Positions 25,737 through 32,956 of a stretch of 64,000 nt of DNA are shown here, one piece after another. Both the position numbers and the translations under genes were made by a program. Source of the DNA: Litorimonas sp039975855. Lineage in GTDB: Bacteria; Pseudomonadota; Alphaproteobacteria; Caulobacterales; Maricaulaceae. The notes under the pieces were generated by a model. That model ran no database searches. It was not told the origin of the DNA and saw nothing but the letters and a program-made list of their open reading frames with translations. Where the stretch lies: assembly GCA_039975855.1 (NCBI GenBank), contig JBDWGH010000004.1, positions 186,001-250,000 of the forward strand. Reading direction: 5' to 3'. Within the stretch, counting starts at the first letter, position 1. Every line of letters starts with the position of its first letter.

Positions 25737-26645
25737 ATGACGAAACATCTATTGATCGGGTTATCCGCTTTAACACTTGTCGCTTGTGAAGATGGTTCTA
25801 ACGCTTACATGATCGAACCCCCGCAAGGATTTGCAGAGGCTGATTTTGCGCCAGCCCCTCAGTCCGTAGTTGTACAGGAAGCTAGAACAAAAGTCGTCAA
25901 CGGACGAGAGGTCGTTAATGACGATAGCGCTGATCCCGCCGGCGTCTTCCTTGCTTACCGCTATGGCTACGGCCTCGTCATGCCGTCAGCATCGGTCAAA
26001 CCGACCGCAGACAAGCATATGCAAATCTGCCGCGATGCGGGGACGAGCAAATGCCAAATAATAGGATCAAATACGAATAATTATTCCGAAGAAGACATTC
26101 GCGCCAACCTTTCGCTGCGCGCAGAACCGGAATGGCTGCAGACCTTTGTCACTGGGATGAAAGCTGACATCGCCGAAATCGACGGCCGCATTGAAAGCGA
26201 GAACACATCCGTCGAAGATTTAACGCGCGCGATTTTGGATACGGATGCACGGTTGAAAGCGCAGACGACCTTGCGCACACGCCTCGAAAACCTTCTCGCA
26301 ACACGGGACGCGAAACTTCCTGATCTCTTGGCATTAGAACGCGAATTGGCCCGCGTCCAAGCCGAGATTGAAAGCGCAACGGCCAATCTGAAAGCCCTAC
26401 GCGCACGCGTATCCATGTCTGTTGTCAATCTGAGTTACACCAGCGAACGTGTCGCGGTGAGCCGGTCTTCTGTCTCTCCCATTGGAGAGGCTCTGAAAGA
26501 TTTCGTCGGAATTGTTTCCGAAGGATTGGCTGGCGTTATCCGCTTCCTCGCAGCCTTGCTGCCTTGGATGATTTTCATCATCATTCCGGGCCTATTTCTT
26601 TCGCGTTGGTTTTGGCGGCGACGGAAAAAAACCAAACTGACATAA
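25737..26645 (+). CDS. DUF4349 lipoprotein with C-terminal membrane helix
   Basis: The 302-residue chain starts with a lipobox (TLVAC, Cys about residue 17). The DUF4349 region follows: a strand-rich part, a coiled coil (about residues 140-225, IAEIDGRIESENTSVEDLTRAILDTDARL...) and SMSVVNLSYTSER. It ends with a hydrophobic helix (FLAALLPWMIFIIIPGLFL) and a basic tail (RRRKKTK). This lipid anchor plus C-terminal helix layout is typical for the family, whose function is unknown. A strong terminator follows the stop and overlaps the end of the convergent gene. Confidence 0.87.
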   Translation: MTKHLLIGLSALTLVACEDGSNAYMIEPPQGFAEADFAPAPQSVVVQEARTKVVNGREVVNDDSADPAGVFLAYRYGYGLVMPSASVKPTADKHMQICRDAGTSKCQIIGSNTNNYSEEDIRANLSLRAEPEWLQTFVTGMKADIAEIDGRIESENTSVEDLTRAILDTDARLKAQTTLRTRLENLLATRDAKLPDLLALERELARVQAEIESATANLKALRARVSMSVVNLSYTSERVAVSRSSVSPIGEALKDFVGIVSEGLAGVIRFLAALLPWMIFIIIPGLFLSRWFWRRRKKTKLT

Positions 26646-26653
26646 CGATTTTC

Positions 26654-26681
26654 AGGAGGCGATTACGCCTCCTTTTCTTTT
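26654..26681 (+). terminator. Intrinsic terminator of the DUF4349 gene
   Basis: The 8-bp stem AGGAGGCG/CGCCTCCT has an ATTA loop and is followed by TTTTCTTTT. It overlaps the last codons of the convergent DUF2339 gene. Confidence 0.85.
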
Positions 26682-29377
26682 GCCTGATCCGATAACCAAT
26701 AGCGTTGATAGGCGCGGCCAATCACGATTAGGATAAGACCCAGTGCGACGAAAGACAAAGCGCGCAAGACGCCTTCCAATCCAGCCATGTCGATCAGGAA
26801 AGCCTTCAGGACTGTCAAAATAATCACAATACCCGATGCAATCCGAAGAGCGCGCTCACGCCGCCAAACACCGAGTGCCAGCAGAGCAATTCCGAAGGCG
26901 AGCCAAACAGCGCTGATCGTCCAAAGCTCCATATCGCTAAAATTGACAGTCCAGACCCGAATATCCACGCCATTGTAGATAAACCGGATCATGGCCGTGA
27001 CCCATGATAAGGCCCCTGCCAACGCCAATCCGCCCAAAATATTGATGTAGACCTCCGGACGCTTCCCCCGTGCCATGACGGCGCAAAGGCCGAGCAAGAC
27101 GGTCGGTACGAGCAGACCCATCGTCAGAGAGTTAAATATTAGATTTCCGGTGATCTCTTCTCCGCGTGCGAAAAGCGGTGAAAAGGCAAAGAGTGACCCC
27201 AAGGCAAATCCGGCTAAAGTCACATAAGAAATAATCTCTGCAATTTTGGACAGGACGAGATTTCCAGCAAAGCGTTTGGACAATCCCGCCAAAGTGAAAC
27301 AGAGACCAATAGACGCCTGCAGCCCAAGTTCCGCATGGCCGAGACTATCGGCATAGACTTCCCCGCCATTCGAAAGATGACGAATTTGGAAGACTGCGAA
27401 TAACGCCAAACCACCCAAGGCCGCTGCCTCGACAACACCATTTAGAAATTTGGGGAGCGGTCCCTCCTCTTCGCGGCGATGCAGCACATAGGCTGCCGCG
27501 CCTAATATGATTGTAGGTAACGCCAGATACCCCCAGAGCGCATTGAACACAGGCCGCGTCGAAATGGTTTCAGCCAATGGAAATTGAACCAGTAAGGCAT
27601 GTGCAAATACGAGGCCTGCCAAACCGAGTAACACCAAGCGGGCACCGGGCAATCTGAGCCGCCAGACGGTCAAAGCCGCTATTACCGCGCCCAGAGACAT
27701 GAAGAGCGAGAAGTGTAAGCCTTTGAAAGCCAAAACCGCGGCCAAGATCCACCCTAACCCAGCCCCTACGACAGAAATCGCGATGGTTTTCCATTCCCCA
27801 CCTCGTCTGCGAAACCAGACGCTTACGGCTGCGAATACAGCGGAATATGCAAGAGCTATCGCTGCTTGAGTTTTATCGGCCGATAGCGTTGTTTCCGTCA
27901 AATCCAGAGCGACGACGCTGGACAGTCCCAGGGCAATAGCAAAGACGCTCCATTCGGTCTGAAATTTCAGATCGCCCTTATCAATGCGGCGCTGAACGTT
28001 ATAAAATGCCAGAAGCACGACACCCAAAATCATACTCATCAAAATCAAGGTCTGCCAATCTCTATCGGACATGATCATAAAAGTAAGTGCAAGCAATCCC
28101 CCGGTTACGAGATGAGCTGATTGTTTTTTAAAGACCACTGAGGCGGCAATGAGTGCGCCGACGCTAATTAAGCCAAGAACGAATGAAGGCACGTGGGGTC
28201 CCTCAACTAAATACTCTGATTGTCCTCCAATCATACTAACAAGAACCGCCGCCAACGCTGCCCAGAAAATAGCCAAGGCGGGCTGGAAGTTTAACAGGGA
28301 TAAACCTATTCGATCTTTCGTTTTATCTCGTTCTGCGAACCAAATCGTGACAACAAAACTCAACGCAAGGAACGCACTCCACAGCAGCAATTGTCCGTTA
28401 ATTGCGGCCTCATTCGACATCAGGGACCAGCCTAGCCAACCGAAAACGACCCCTGTCGCTAGCCAACCCCAATCGGTACGACGAGACAGAGCCAATGCCG
28501 CACCGCCAATTAAAACCAGATACACAACCAACATCAACAGGCTGGGTGTGTCTGTTTGGATAAGCAATGGAGTGGCAAAAGACGCGAGCAATCCGATCGC
28601 CGCTAAGAGCGGACCTTGTCGCAAAGACAACGCCATCGCCCCTAAAGAAATAAATGCTAACGCGGCAAATGCAGCGAGGGCCGGTATTAATCCGTAGAGT
28701 TCGTGCGCAGCGTAACTTGCGCCGAGCAAGGTGAATATCCCGACGGCGGAGAGTAGACCTGGTACTGAGGCATTTCCTTGCAGGGCTTTTGCCGCCTCCC
28801 CCAATTTCCCCTTGAGGACTTTATCATCCGACCGTTTTAGCCACTCACCCGCGAGCAAGAGGGCAACGCCCAAAACAACCGCCATACCAATACGAGCCGT
28901 TGGGCCAAAGAACCCGGCTTCGATTGAAAAGCGAATGAGGAGCACGGCTCCCACGAGTAATGCCAATCCTCCAACCCAAACAGACCACTGTCCGCCGATG
29001 AGTTCTTCGAGATTTCGTGTTGGCTTTTGGGGTTTCGGCGGCTTGGGCGGGGTCCAAGACGGCTTCTCAGATAAGGTTTTCACTTGCGCAGCGGCAGAAG
29101 CTGCGACGGGTTGTGGGGCCGGTTCTATTGGTGCTGGCGTAGGCGGCACAACAGGCGCTGTTTCTGGAACAGGTTTGGGCTTGGGTTTCGGCGCGGCGGC
29201 AATGTCTGCAAGTTGGGCCTGACCTTCTGTCATTTCCAACACTTTTAGTCGCGCATTCAAATTCCTATTTTGTTGCTCCAGCTTGCTGATCCGCCCCGAA
29301 GACGTCAGCCCCAAAATAGAGCCAATCAATATAACGCCAATCAATACGATGACGAAAAGCAATAAAAAAACTTCCAT
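26663..29377 (-). CDS. DUF2339 polytopic membrane protein
   Basis: This very hydrophobic 904-residue protein has an N-terminal membrane anchor. A short coiled coil (RISKLEQQNRNLNARLKVLE) and a Pro/Ala-rich linker (about residues 58-110) lead to the family hallmark EELIGGQWSVWVGGLALLVGA (about 125-145). More than twenty further hydrophobic segments follow. DUF2339 proteins are widespread in proteobacteria. Their function is not established, although a role in the cell envelope is often assumed. The gene is monocistronic and converges on the DUF4349 gene. No truncation is apparent. Confidence 0.9.
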   Translation of the reverse strand: MEVFLLLFVIVLIGVILIGSILGLTSSGRISKLEQQNRNLNARLKVLEMTEGQAQLADIAAAPKPKPKPVPETAPVVPPTPAPIEPAPQPVAASAAAQVKTLSEKPSWTPPKPPKPQKPTRNLEELIGGQWSVWVGGLALLVGAVLLIRFSIEAGFFGPTARIGMAVVLGVALLLAGEWLKRSDDKVLKGKLGEAAKALQGNASVPGLLSAVGIFTLLGASYAAHELYGLIPALAAFAALAFISLGAMALSLRQGPLLAAIGLLASFATPLLIQTDTPSLLMLVVYLVLIGGAALALSRRTDWGWLATGVVFGWLGWSLMSNEAAINGQLLLWSAFLALSFVVTIWFAERDKTKDRIGLSLLNFQPALAIFWAALAAVLVSMIGGQSEYLVEGPHVPSFVLGLISVGALIAASVVFKKQSAHLVTGGLLALTFMIMSDRDWQTLILMSMILGVVLLAFYNVQRRIDKGDLKFQTEWSVFAIALGLSSVVALDLTETTLSADKTQAAIALAYSAVFAAVSVWFRRRGGEWKTIAISVVGAGLGWILAAVLAFKGLHFSLFMSLGAVIAALTVWRLRLPGARLVLLGLAGLVFAHALLVQFPLAETISTRPVFNALWGYLALPTIILGAAAYVLHRREEEGPLPKFLNGVVEAAALGGLALFAVFQIRHLSNGGEVYADSLGHAELGLQASIGLCFTLAGLSKRFAGNLVLSKIAEIISYVTLAGFALGSLFAFSPLFARGEEITGNLIFNSLTMGLLVPTVLLGLCAVMARGKRPEVYINILGGLALAGALSWVTAMIRFIYNGVDIRVWTVNFSDMELWTISAVWLAFGIALLALGVWRRERALRIASGIVIILTVLKAFLIDMAGLEGVLRALSFVALGLILIVIGRAYQRYWLSDQAKEKEA

Positions 29378-29452
29378 GCAGGGAGATTAGGCGGAAGTGG
29401 GGCGTGGGGGGAAGCCTTAAATCTTGCCATTAATAGGGCGAACAACTCAAAT

Positions 29453-29481
29453 TTGACAAAGTGAAATTAGGTTATTAGACG
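29453..29481 (+). promoter_or_regulatory. Possible promoter of the structured leader RNA
   Basis: A perfect -35 box TTGACA (29453-29458) is followed, 17 bases on, by a weak -10 (TAGACG; TATTAG at shorter spacing). The predicted start of transcription lies at or next to the ATG at 29488, which would make the first short frame leaderless. Confidence 0.45.
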
Positions 29482-29487
29482 CCGCGC

Positions 29488-29514
29488 ATGTTTTTCAGAC
29501 CTCCAAACCACTAG
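29488..29514 (+). CDS. Candidate leaderless leader peptide (MFFRPPNH)
   Basis: An eight-codon frame, MFFRPPNH then TAG, begins where the predicted transcript begins, with no ribosome site. It reaches into the first arm of the downstream hairpins, so a ribosome on it would change their pairing. Tandem Phe and Pro-Pro-Asn are plausible stalling points. The alphaproteobacterial trpL leader is a known leaderless precedent. Expression is unproven. Confidence 0.35.
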   Translation: MFFRPPNH

Positions 29515-29573
29515 CGTCTGACCCCTACCGGGTCTTTCGTACCTCGCTCATAACTGAGCAGGGTTTGTGGTTT
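29496..29573 (+). ncRNA. Structured leader or small RNA with mutually exclusive hairpins
   Basis: Several stems can form. A is CAGAC (29496-29500) with GTCTG (29516-29520). B is GACCC (29520-29524) with GGGTC (29530-29534). C is CCT-GCTCA (29542-29550) with TGAGC-AGG (29555-29562) around a TAAC loop. D is an outer stem AAACCAC (29505-29511) with GTGGTTT (29567-29573). A and D compete, because D's first arm lies in A's loop and overlaps the end of the leader peptide. This resembles an attenuator, or else a small RNA of about 110 bases ending at the terminator. It matches no RNA class I recognise. Confidence 0.45.
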
Positions 29574-29574
29574 C

Positions 29575-29599
29575 GCCTGCGCAAAAGCGACAGGCTTTT
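29575..29599 (+). terminator. Intrinsic terminator inside the leader, 14 bases before the next start codon
   Basis: The stem GCCTG-CGC/GCG-A-CAGGC has an AAAA loop and is followed by TTTT. It would stop transcription before the gene at 29614 unless an antiterminating fold forms. Confidence 0.7.
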
Positions 29600-29613
29600 G
29601 AAAGACAAAATTC

Positions 29614-30027
29614 ATGTATTTACGATTTGTATCGCCCCTTAAACATGGGGGAAGCGCGCGTCCGCGCGATTTGCACATGGGCCTTTTTCAAGCGGTTATT
29701 CACTGCCGTGATAATGTTGATATGCCGACTTGGTTACACGCCCAGATTATTGAAGAATTCGAGTGGTTTAAGGAATACCTACCAAGCCCGGATGATAAAT
29801 ATTTTCGATATTGGTATGTTCGAGACTTTCATTGGGACAGCATCTGCTGGTTCAAAGCCAGTGCTCATCAGATGATAAATAGAGCCTGGGCGCTAAAGGC
29901 TCTTATCGAGGAAACGGGAATGCCGCTCTCAGTTGTCGGGACGAAAAACCCAGGCTCTATTCGTTATGAGGATAGATACCAGATTGTGGCCAATCCGCTC
30001 AGGTCGGATTTGCCGAAGTTTGGCTAG
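29614..30027 (+). CDS. Conserved-looking hypothetical protein behind the structured leader
   Basis: This 137-residue soluble protein has no signal peptide or membrane helix. It is rich in Trp, Phe and His (EFEWFKEYL, HWDSICWFKASAHQMI) and ends with a VVGTKNPGSIRYEDRYQIVA strand region. The layout (short N-terminal strand, helical middle with an ICWFK motif, C-terminal strand pair) reminds me of a recurrent uncharacterised alphaproteobacterial family. No function is known to me. The start at 29614 keeps the N-terminal YLRFVSPLKHGG strand; the ribosome site is weak. It is likely controlled by the upstream terminator. Confidence 0.7.
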   Translation: MYLRFVSPLKHGGSARPRDLHMGLFQAVIHCRDNVDMPTWLHAQIIEEFEWFKEYLPSPDDKYFRYWYVRDFHWDSICWFKASAHQMINRAWALKALIEETGMPLSVVGTKNPGSIRYEDRYQIVANPLRSDLPKFG

Positions 30028-30031
30028 CAAT

Positions 30032-30061
30032 AAAAGGCCGCCCCTGAATTAATAGGGGCGG
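30032..30061 (-). terminator. Terminator between convergent hypothetical genes
   Basis: The 8-bp stem CCGCCCCT/AGGGGCGG has an 8-base loop. On the minus strand it is followed by CCTTTTATT, just past the stop of the 30069 gene. On the plus strand the T-run is missing. Confidence 0.7.
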
Positions 30062-30068
30062 TAATACG

Positions 30069-30755
30069 TTAAGAGTATACAAATTTTGCCATGTCGGTGA
30101 CCGAGTCGATCGAAACAGCCTTTCGAAAATCGTATTTATAGTCGGAACAAAAACACTCGATTGATGTATCATGAAAAGAAAAGATCAAATGTTTATCGTT
30201 TTCATGGGCCAGCAAATTATTCTTAAAAGCCAGTGCTGGCCCTGTTTTCACTTCCCAAACTCCATGTGAAGGATAACCTTCAACATCATAATCAAAAAAT
30301 GCGCAAAGGTGATTAGGTTGCAATGTAGCTCTTTGAGAAAATGAACTTACGCCGTCCAAATAAAATATGACCATTAGGTCTTCATCCAAGTTTGGTTGGC
30401 GCAGTTTACATGTCTCTCCATCCCAGTCGTCGAGATTAGACAGATAATATCCAATTGATAGACGATGTTCATTGGCCATCATAACTGGAGCCGGAGCCCC
30501 CCAATCCATTTGTGGCAGATCGGGAACTTCCAAAAGATTTGATATAGGAGTCAAAAAATTGAGGTCGATACCACGGTTGCCAACATCCACGCGGGAATTA
30601 GATACCTCTAAAGCAGCCTTTTGGGACGTCTTGATATTCTCCAAATCAACGTTTTCCAACATTCGCTCGGTTACAGTTTCAAAAAACGCTTCGATCACAA
30701 GACGTTTTTCGTTCGGGAGTGCATCTAATAGCGGACCAATTATTTTGTCTTTCAT
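30069..30755 (-). CDS. Hypothetical protein, unrecognised
   Basis: This 228-residue acidic soluble protein has no signal or membrane segment. An N-terminal helical region (KDKIIGPLLDALPNEKRLVIEAFFETVTERM) is followed by a strand-rich part with clustered aromatic residues (WDGETCKLRQPNLDEDLMVIFYLDG, HLCAFFDYDVEGYPSHGVWEV). The Cys pair CFCSDY is near the end. Codon use is AT-richer than in neighbouring rpoD, hinting at a different history. The ATG at 30755 is preferred; an upstream in-frame start would add 11 residues. It lies between rpoD and the structured-leader gene, and nothing in the context suggests a function. Confidence 0.6.
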   Translation of the reverse strand: MKDKIIGPLLDALPNEKRLVIEAFFETVTERMLENVDLENIKTSQKAALEVSNSRVDVGNRGIDLNFLTPISNLLEVPDLPQMDWGAPAPVMMANEHRLSIGYYLSNLDDWDGETCKLRQPNLDEDLMVIFYLDGVSSFSQRATLQPNHLCAFFDYDVEGYPSHGVWEVKTGPALAFKNNLLAHENDKHLIFSFHDTSIECFCSDYKYDFRKAVSIDSVTDMAKFVYS

Positions 30756-30792
30756 GCCATTCACTTTACAGTAAAAACGGTGCCGCACATAT

Positions 30793-30816
30793 TAAAAAGC
30801 CCCGCCGAAGCGAGGC
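30793..30816 (-). terminator. rpoD terminator
   Basis: On the minus strand GCCTCGC-TTCG-GCGGGGC is followed by TTTTT, about ten bases past the rpoD stop. The UUCG tetraloop makes it very stable. Confidence 0.88.
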
Positions 30817-30826
30817 TTTGAAAACT

Positions 30827-32842
30827 CTATTGATCCAAGAAGCTCCGGAGTTTCCGGCTTCTTGACGGATGTTTCAGCTTCCGTAGCGCTTTCGCTTCGA
30901 TCTGTCTAATCCGTTCGCGTGTGACCGAGAATTGTTGACCTACCTCTTCGAGCGTGTGGTCCGTGTTCATCCCGATACCAAAGCGCATCCGAAGGACACG
31001 TTCTTCACGCGGGGTGAGTGACGCCAGCACGCGGGTCGTGGTTTCGCGCAGGTTAGACTGAATGGCCGCCTCAATCGGGAGGATAGCATTGCTGTCTTCG
31101 ATGAAATCACCGAGCTGGCTATCTTCTTCGTCCCCAATTGGCGTTTCGAGAGAGATTGGCTCTTTCGCGATTTTCATAACCTTGCGCACTTTTTCGAGCG
31201 GCATAGACAATTTCGCGGCGAGTTCTTCTGGTGTTGGCTCTCGGCCAATCTCATGAAGAATTTGACGCGAGGTCCGAACGATCTTGTTGATTGTCTCAAT
31301 CATATGAACCGGAATACGAATGGTCCGCGCTTGGTCCGCGATCGAACGCGTAATGGCCTGACGGATCCACCACGTCGCATAGGTCGAGAATTTATAACCA
31401 CGGCGATATTCAAACTTATCGACCGCTTTCATGAGGCCAATATTGCCCTCTTGGATAAGGTCGAGGAATTGCAGGCCGCGATTTGTATATTTCTTGGCGA
31501 TAGAAATCACGAGACGTAGGTTCGCTTCGACCATTTCTTTCTTGGCCTGACGCGCTTCGCGCTCACCTTTTTGTACTTTTTGAACAATGCGGCGGAACTC
31601 ATCGACTGGCACGCCAGTCTCTTGTGCAAGACCACCGATTTCTGTTCGAATTTTTTCAATCGAGCGCGCTTCGCGTTGTAAAAAGCGGTCCCAAGCGGCA
31701 GAGCGGCCAACAAGGTCTTCTTGCCAAGTCGGGTTGAGCTCACTGCCGAGATAAACTTCGAGGAAATCTGTTCGCGGCACGCCGTTACCATCAGCCAAGC
31801 GCATCAGCTTGCCTTCGAGAGAGATAAAGCGACGGTTGATCGTATAAAGCTGATCAATCAGCGCGTCGATACGCGCATTGTTTAGCTGTAGATCTTTAAT
31901 CTCAACAATGATCTGCTCTTGGATGGCGTCATATTCTTCGGCTTGCGGTTTGCGCAGTTTTTTGCCTGAGAGGCGTGCCTTGATGAGCATTTGCTGAAGC
32001 TTTTGGAACCGCCCGAAGTTTTCGGAAATCCGGTCCAGCTTCTCCATGATATCGTCGCGCAGAGCGGCTTCCATGCCAGCCATGCTGAGATTTGTTTTAT
32101 CTTCTTCCTCGTCTTCATCATCCTCGATCGGTTTTTGACCGGGTGCATAGGTACGTTCTGGAAGTTTAGTTCGGCGTTCTTCAGCGAGTGACTCAAGGTC
32201 GCCCTCTTCTTTTTCTAATTCGCCTTTCTCGATTTTCTCACGGCGAACGGCGAGTGCGGAACGGTCTTCCTGAATATTCCCGATTGATCGGTTATAGGTT
32301 CCATCCAAATCAATAATGTCGCGCAGAAGGATTTCACCCTCGGCCAATTCCTCACGCCAAATCATGATCGCTTCAAATGTCAGCGCGCTTTCGCACAGAC
32401 CTTTAATCATGGTGTCGCGGCCGGCCTCAATGCGTTTCGCAATCGCGATCTCGCCTTCACGGGAAAGCAGTTCAACAACGCCCATTTCGCGAAGATACAT
32501 TCGCACAGGGTCATCCGTGCGATCTAGCTCCTCTTTGGAGTTACCGCCCTTGACCGCTGTCGTAGAGGTTCGCGCCAAAGTTTTTGGGCCGAGTGTTTCC
32601 TCATCGCGTTGATCATGTACGGAAATGCCCATTTCGGAGAGTTGCGCATAAAGAATTTCAATCTCTTCTGCGGTGATACCCTCGATAACGAGATGCTTGT
32701 TCAGCAAATCCACATGTAGCAAGCCAGACTTCTTGGCCTCCACAATCATGCGTTTGACTTCGATATTATCGAAGTCGAGACGCTTTACGGGTTTTGCGAC
32801 TTCAGTCGACTTAGCTTTTTCAGCCGCGGCAGTCTTTGCCAT
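30827..32842 (-). CDS. rpoD: RNA polymerase primary sigma factor
   Basis: The housekeeping sigma-70 has 671 residues. Visible are region 1.1 at the N-terminus (VKRMIVEAKKSGLLHVDLLNKHL), region 1.2 (DPVRMYLREMG) and a long acidic non-conserved region. Region 2 (DLIQEGNIGLMKAVDKFEYRRGYKFSTYATWWIRQAI) binds the -10 element, and region 4 (TPREERVLRMRFGIG... VTRERIRQIEAKALRKL) binds the -35. The alphaproteobacterial-style C-terminus ends SRKLRSFLDQ. dnaG lies 114 bases upstream on the same strand, the classic dnaG-rpoD macromolecular synthesis arrangement without rpsU. A strong terminator follows. Confidence 0.98.
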   Translation of the reverse strand: MAKTAAAEKAKSTEVAKPVKRLDFDNIEVKRMIVEAKKSGLLHVDLLNKHLVIEGITAEEIEILYAQLSEMGISVHDQRDEETLGPKTLARTSTTAVKGGNSKEELDRTDDPVRMYLREMGVVELLSREGEIAIAKRIEAGRDTMIKGLCESALTFEAIMIWREELAEGEILLRDIIDLDGTYNRSIGNIQEDRSALAVRREKIEKGELEKEEGDLESLAEERRTKLPERTYAPGQKPIEDDEDEEEDKTNLSMAGMEAALRDDIMEKLDRISENFGRFQKLQQMLIKARLSGKKLRKPQAEEYDAIQEQIIVEIKDLQLNNARIDALIDQLYTINRRFISLEGKLMRLADGNGVPRTDFLEVYLGSELNPTWQEDLVGRSAAWDRFLQREARSIEKIRTEIGGLAQETGVPVDEFRRIVQKVQKGEREARQAKKEMVEANLRLVISIAKKYTNRGLQFLDLIQEGNIGLMKAVDKFEYRRGYKFSTYATWWIRQAITRSIADQARTIRIPVHMIETINKIVRTSRQILHEIGREPTPEELAAKLSMPLEKVRKVMKIAKEPISLETPIGDEEDSQLGDFIEDSNAILPIEAAIQSNLRETTTRVLASLTPREERVLRMRFGIGMNTDHTLEEVGQQFSVTRERIRQIEAKALRKLKHPSRSRKLRSFLDQ

Positions 32843-32956
32843 GTGTATGCCACCTTCACGAGTTAAGTCTGCCTTATGGTAAAGACAGCCTTAAAATAAC
32901 GTTAGCCCCGTCGCCTCCCGTGTGATCTTCACAGGGCCGACAAGGCCAGAAATATC

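Noticed and set aside
28149..28697. A long frame antisense to the DUF2339 gene
   Set aside because: It is the shadow of a hydrophobic coding sequence read backwards. The DUF2339 frame is continuous and recognisable over 904 residues.
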